Below, piece by piece: positions 6,247-8,704 of a stretch of 8,704 nt of DNA (position 1 is its first letter; each line of letters starts with the position of its first letter). The DNA comes from CAZCAQ01 sp964563965. GTDB lineage: Bacteria > Patescibacteriota > WWE3 > UBA101185 > UBA10185. The position numbers and the translations under genes were made by a program. The notes beneath the pieces were generated by a model, which was not told where the DNA came from, did not search any database, and was given only the letters and a program-made list of their open reading frames with translations. The DNA is taken from contig CAZLZI010000041.1 in NCBI GenBank assembly GCA_964563965.1, positions 1-8,704 of the forward strand, written 5' to 3'.

Positions 6247-6848
6247 TATTTTGCCAAAGCCTCCTTGAAGTAGGTTAACACTACAAAGTATTTAACACTT
6301 TTATTTTGGGCATCAAGACTGACTGAATTAAGTGTTACATCCTTAAACACATGCGTTTGCCCTAATTCAGGATATTTTTCGGTCTTTGATGACTGGGGAA
6401 CCTCTTCTTTTGTAAGCTGAGTTACAAAGTCTGAAATAGACAAATAATCTTCTCCAGCACCAGAGGCTGATAGTGTCCCATCAGGATTAAGAGATAAATC
6501 ATCTAATGTTATATTTTCAGGCGTTCGTAGATCGAGATCTTTTAAAGCAATTGAAAAGTTTTGTCTGCTTTTAAATATTTTTTTAAGCAAAGTATATTTT
6601 TTATCAAGATTGCGTGCTGTGATTTCAACTTTAGACATGCGAGAAATTTCTGCTCTCAAGCTTTCAGTGGTTTTCTTTTCAACTTCAAGCCGTTGATTAA
6701 GATCATTTGTTAAATAGAAATAATAAGCAGCTACGCCTGCAACAATGACTAGCAGTAATACCGATAAAACAGTACTTACTTTAACAAGTTGTGATTTTTG
6801 CTGTAATTTCTGTTCTTCTTTAGGAATTAGGTTAATAGTTTGATTCAT
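6246..6848 (-). CDS. pilN: Type IV pilus inner-membrane protein PilN
   Basis: PilN is a bitopic membrane protein whose cytoplasmic N-terminal peptide docks into PilM and whose outer domain pairs with PilO. The 200-residue product begins MNQTINLIPKEE. INLIP (5-9) is the PilM-binding motif of the family (usually INLLP). One transmembrane helix spans about 22-46, followed by a long charged coiled coil (about 48-95). A small alpha/beta domain comes next (ENITLDDLSLNPDGTLSASG, roughly 111-130), with final strands ending near YFVVLTYFKEAL. Its ATG overlaps the pilM TAA stop (TAATG) and its own TAA overlaps the pilO ATG in the same way, so pilM, pilN and pilO are translated as a chain. Length is normal. 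Confidence 0.92.
   Translation of the reverse strand: MNQTINLIPKEEQKLQQKSQLVKVSTVLSVLLLVIVAGVAAYYFYLTNDLNQRLEVEKKTTESLRAEISRMSKVEITARNLDKKYTLLKKIFKSRQNFSIALKDLDLRTPENITLDDLSLNPDGTLSASGAGEDYLSISDFVTQLTKEEVPQSSKTEKYPELGQTHVFKDVTLNSVSLDAQNKSVKYFVVLTYFKEALAK
6260..6266 (-). promoter_or_regulatory. Shine-Dalgarno-like AAGGAGG upstream of pilO
   Basis: On the minus strand a full AAGGAGG lies inside the last codons of pilN, 13 bases before the pilO ATG. The sequence is a perfect anti-Shine-Dalgarno match, but the spacing is longer than usual and it also encodes Lys-Glu in pilN, so it may be coincidental. It is the only strong one I saw in the window. Confidence 0.28.
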
Positions 6849-7879
6849 TAGACTTCTTTCAATGCTAACCCAACACTGGTTACATACACAGGACCTTGCT
6901 CAATAAGTAAATCTTTATCTTTTTGAAGTTTTGACGAAAGAAGAATATTCTTCCAAGGATTAGCGAGTTCGACCTCACAATCCAAATTAGATGCAATATA
7001 AAAAAGTAATCCCGGCATTAGGGCAGTTCCTCCAGAAAGTATTACTTTATTAATCGTAACACTCGGGCTATGGCTTGTATAGTACATTTTCGAGCGATTA
7101 ATCTCGCCTAGGATGTTATCAAATACCGGTTTTATTACATTAAAAATCTTGCCATCCCCCTGACCTGCATCCATACCATATGTCTTTTTGTATTCTTCAG
7201 CTTGAGCAGCATCAAGGGAGAGCTCTTGCGAGATGAGTTTAGACATAGTTTCGCCACCAACATTTACACTGCGAGTAAATCTAACAAAACCCTTATAAGA
7301 GATTATTATTTGCGAACTTTGTGCCCCCATGTTGACTATAATGGAAGCACCTATTGCAGTGGGGTTATTATATAGAGATCTCTGGAGAGCAAGTGTTTCA
7401 GGCTCAATACCTTTGGGTTGAAGACCTGCTCTTTTTAGAATATCTACATATTTTTGCAATATTGTCTTTTTCGCAGCTACAAGGAGTACACTCATTTTGC
7501 CTTCTTCGACGGCCTCATCATCAATGATTTGGAATGAGTAATTTACTTCCTCTAGAGGAAGGGGGATATATTGTTCTGCCTCAAAAATAATGGATGAGTT
7601 TAGTTCTTTTGAACTCATCTTAGGGTAGGTGATAACTCTAGTAAAAACATTTGCCTCAGGCATGCCTACAACTGCATTATCTGATGAAAAGTTAGCTTCT
7701 CTAAGAAATGTTTTTATAGCATCTGCATATTCATCTAGTGAGGTAGGATCATCAGAGGCAAGATCAAGTTTTGGGCTTTGATATGTTCCAAATGATTTTA
7801 AAACAGCCTTACCTTTATCGTTCTCAAGTTCCACGGCCCGAAAGTTATTCGAGCCTAAATCTAAACCTATTATGGGCAT
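6848..7879 (-). CDS. pilM: Type IV pilus assembly protein PilM
   Basis: PilM is a cytoplasmic actin/FtsA-like ATP-binding protein that binds the PilN tail and anchors the alignment complex. The 343-residue product has the phosphate-1 motif IGLDLGSNNFRAVEL (4-18). The family segment MSSKELNSSIIFEAEQYIPLPLEEV (88-112) follows, then the phosphate-2 region IIVNMGAQSSQIII (180-193). The adenosine motif VILSGGTALMPGL (279-291) and the VGLAL ending complete the fold. In phosphate-2 the usual Asp (VDIGA) is Asn183, which may affect ATP hydrolysis. Length is normal. Upstream lies a good promoter ending six bases before the ATG with no room for a Shine-Dalgarno, so the message is probably leaderless. 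The upstream prepilin-like gene ends 40 bases before pilM. Confidence 0.95.
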   Translation of the reverse strand: MPIIGLDLGSNNFRAVELENDKGKAVLKSFGTYQSPKLDLASDDPTSLDEYADAIKTFLREANFSSDNAVVGMPEANVFTRVITYPKMSSKELNSSIIFEAEQYIPLPLEEVNYSFQIIDDEAVEEGKMSVLLVAAKKTILQKYVDILKRAGLQPKGIEPETLALQRSLYNNPTAIGASIIVNMGAQSSQIIISYKGFVRFTRSVNVGGETMSKLISQELSLDAAQAEEYKKTYGMDAGQGDGKIFNVIKPVFDNILGEINRSKMYYTSHSPSVTINKVILSGGTALMPGLLFYIASNLDCEVELANPWKNILLSSKLQKDKDLLIEQGPVYVTSVGLALKEV

Positions 7880-7885
7880 GTGTAA

Positions 7886-7914
7886 ATTTTAAGGGTATTA
7901 TCGTAATTGGTCAA
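7886..7914 (-). promoter_or_regulatory. Promoter of pilMNO, predicted leaderless
   Basis: Read on the minus strand, TTGACC (7914-7909) is followed by exactly 17 bases and TAAAAT (7891-7886), then six bases and the pilM ATG at 7879. Each hexamer has five of six consensus bases. Transcription starting seven bases after the -10 would begin on the A of the ATG. The element fills the 40-base gap after the prepilin-like gene. Confidence 0.68.
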
Positions 7915-7919
7915 CGAAC

Positions 7920-8704
7920 TTAAGGAGAAGTATTCTGGACATTGGTTAAAGTCTCATCAGTTGCGGTCTGAAAAAGCGCATATTCAAAATCTACAGGGAG
8001 AAAGTTATCACTCTTGGTAACAACAACTTTTCGGGTTGCTGTGCCTGAAGTTCCAGTTGAGGTAATTTTTATGCCTTGCGAGGGGATATTCGATCCAGCT
8101 ATAGGACGAACATAGACGTTGAAATCTGCATACACTGATCTGAGTCTTAAAAACTGCGGGGTTGTCTTGCCTGTCACAGTAAAACAATTAGCATACCCAA
8201 AATTCGGAGCTGCTGAAGTAAAACCATTAGCACCGTAAGTTGACCCACTTGCATTCACAGCATAGGTATCAGCTTGATATGATCCAACGGTACCACTTAC
8301 ATACAAAGCTATTACTGATGGCTTAATGCCATTTGCTAAATTATTCCAACAAACATTTAAGTTTTTATTGTCACCATAGCTTAGTAAACTCACTTCAGCC
8401 CCTTCAGTTGTCTTTACCGTAACCTCATAAGGCGCAGAAGAGTTACCAACATAGGAAAGTGTAGCAGTCGCTGCGGAGCTAATCCCTGATTGAGAAATAG
8501 CAAGGGTACAATTAGTCCCACAGTTATTGTAGGTTATATAGTCTTTTAGAGTTTGAAAATCTTTGAGTAAGATGCGTTCTGCCAGAGCTTGCGCTGCACC
8601 CTCAGCTCTATATGAAAAATCAGTAGACACACGAGTTCGAAGATTAGTTACAAATCTTGCAGTAACACCAGTTCCTACAATGAGTGCTAGGGTTACTATT
8701 AACA
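7920..8704 (-). CDS. PilX-like type IV pilus (prepilin-like) protein, N-terminus beyond the window
   Basis: The reading frame stays open from the stop at 7920-7922 to the window edge, so an internal GTG at 8630 is not the true start. Residues upstream of that GTG read LIVTLALIVGTGVTARFV and then NLRTRVSTDFSYRAEGAAQALAERIL. This is a hydrophobic transmembrane helix running into an amphipathic helix, as in PilX-type pilins and pseudopilins. The class III/type IV prepilin cleavage site would lie outside the window. The rest (about 200 residues) is rich in Ser, Thr, Gly and Val and looks like an all-beta extracytoplasmic domain. It holds at least four cysteines, including a close CGTNC pair and single ones in VCWNN and NCFTV, which could form disulfides. 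It lies directly upstream of pilMNO on the same strand. About 260 residues are visible. The exact pilin class is uncertain. Confidence 0.68.
   Translation of the reverse strand, partial: LIVTLALIVGTGVTARFVTNLRTRVSTDFSYRAEGAAQALAERILLKDFQTLKDYITYNNCGTNCTLAISQSGISSAATATLSYVGNSSAPYEVTVKTTEGAEVSLLSYGDNKNLNVCWNNLANGIKPSVIALYVSGTVGSYQADTYAVNASGSTYGANGFTSAAPNFGYANCFTVTGKTTPQFLRLRSVYADFNVYVRPIAGSNIPSQGIKITSTGTSGTATRKVVVTKSDNFLPVDFEYALFQTATDETLTNVQNTSP

Overview
This window looks like a piece of a small, AT-rich bacterial genome of the Candidate Phyla Radiation (Patescibacteria), perhaps near Microgenomates or Katanobacteria. The taxon is inferred from the compact packing, the shortened or simplified housekeeping proteins, an acyl-carrier-like gene beside rnc without any lipid genes, and a PilM/N/O pilus set. 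I cannot confirm it without a search. The standard genetic code fits: rnc ends in TGA, the other genes end in TAA or TAG, and no gene needs TGA read as an amino acid.

Left part (1-5477, plus strand): a dense run of information-processing genes. In order these are recG (repair/recombination helicase), rsmD (16S rRNA m2G966 methyltransferase), rpmF (ribosomal protein L32, only 50 codons), nusB (antitermination/rRNA transcription), a degenerate acyl-carrier-like protein, rnc (RNase III), rpsP (S16), khpA (KH-domain RNA chaperone) and trmD (tRNA m1G37 methyltransferase). The theme is making, processing and modifying rRNA and tRNA. The last six genes are separated by 0-20 bases or overlap. rimM and rplS, the usual partners of rpsP and trmD, are absent here.

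Right part (5464-8704, minus strand): a type IV pilus operon read toward the first block. It comprises a PilX/prepilin-like protein cut by the window edge, then pilM, pilN and pilO. pilM-pilN and pilN-pilO are joined by TAATG stop/start overlaps. Together they form the inner-membrane alignment platform of a type IV pilus. The two operons meet tail to tail, and trmD and pilO overlap by 14 bases.

Points worth a second look: several genes (recG, rsmD, rpsP, pilM) have a -10-like hexamer only 6-8 bases before the ATG, which suggests leaderless transcripts. For pilM the -35, the 17-base spacer and the -10 are all good. The acyl-carrier-like protein has lost the serine that carries phosphopantetheine. 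TrmD has Glu where the catalytic Asp is expected and lacks the usual C-terminal tail. No mobile element, CRISPR array, tRNA or rRNA gene was seen, and no intergenic stretch is longer than about 90 bases.
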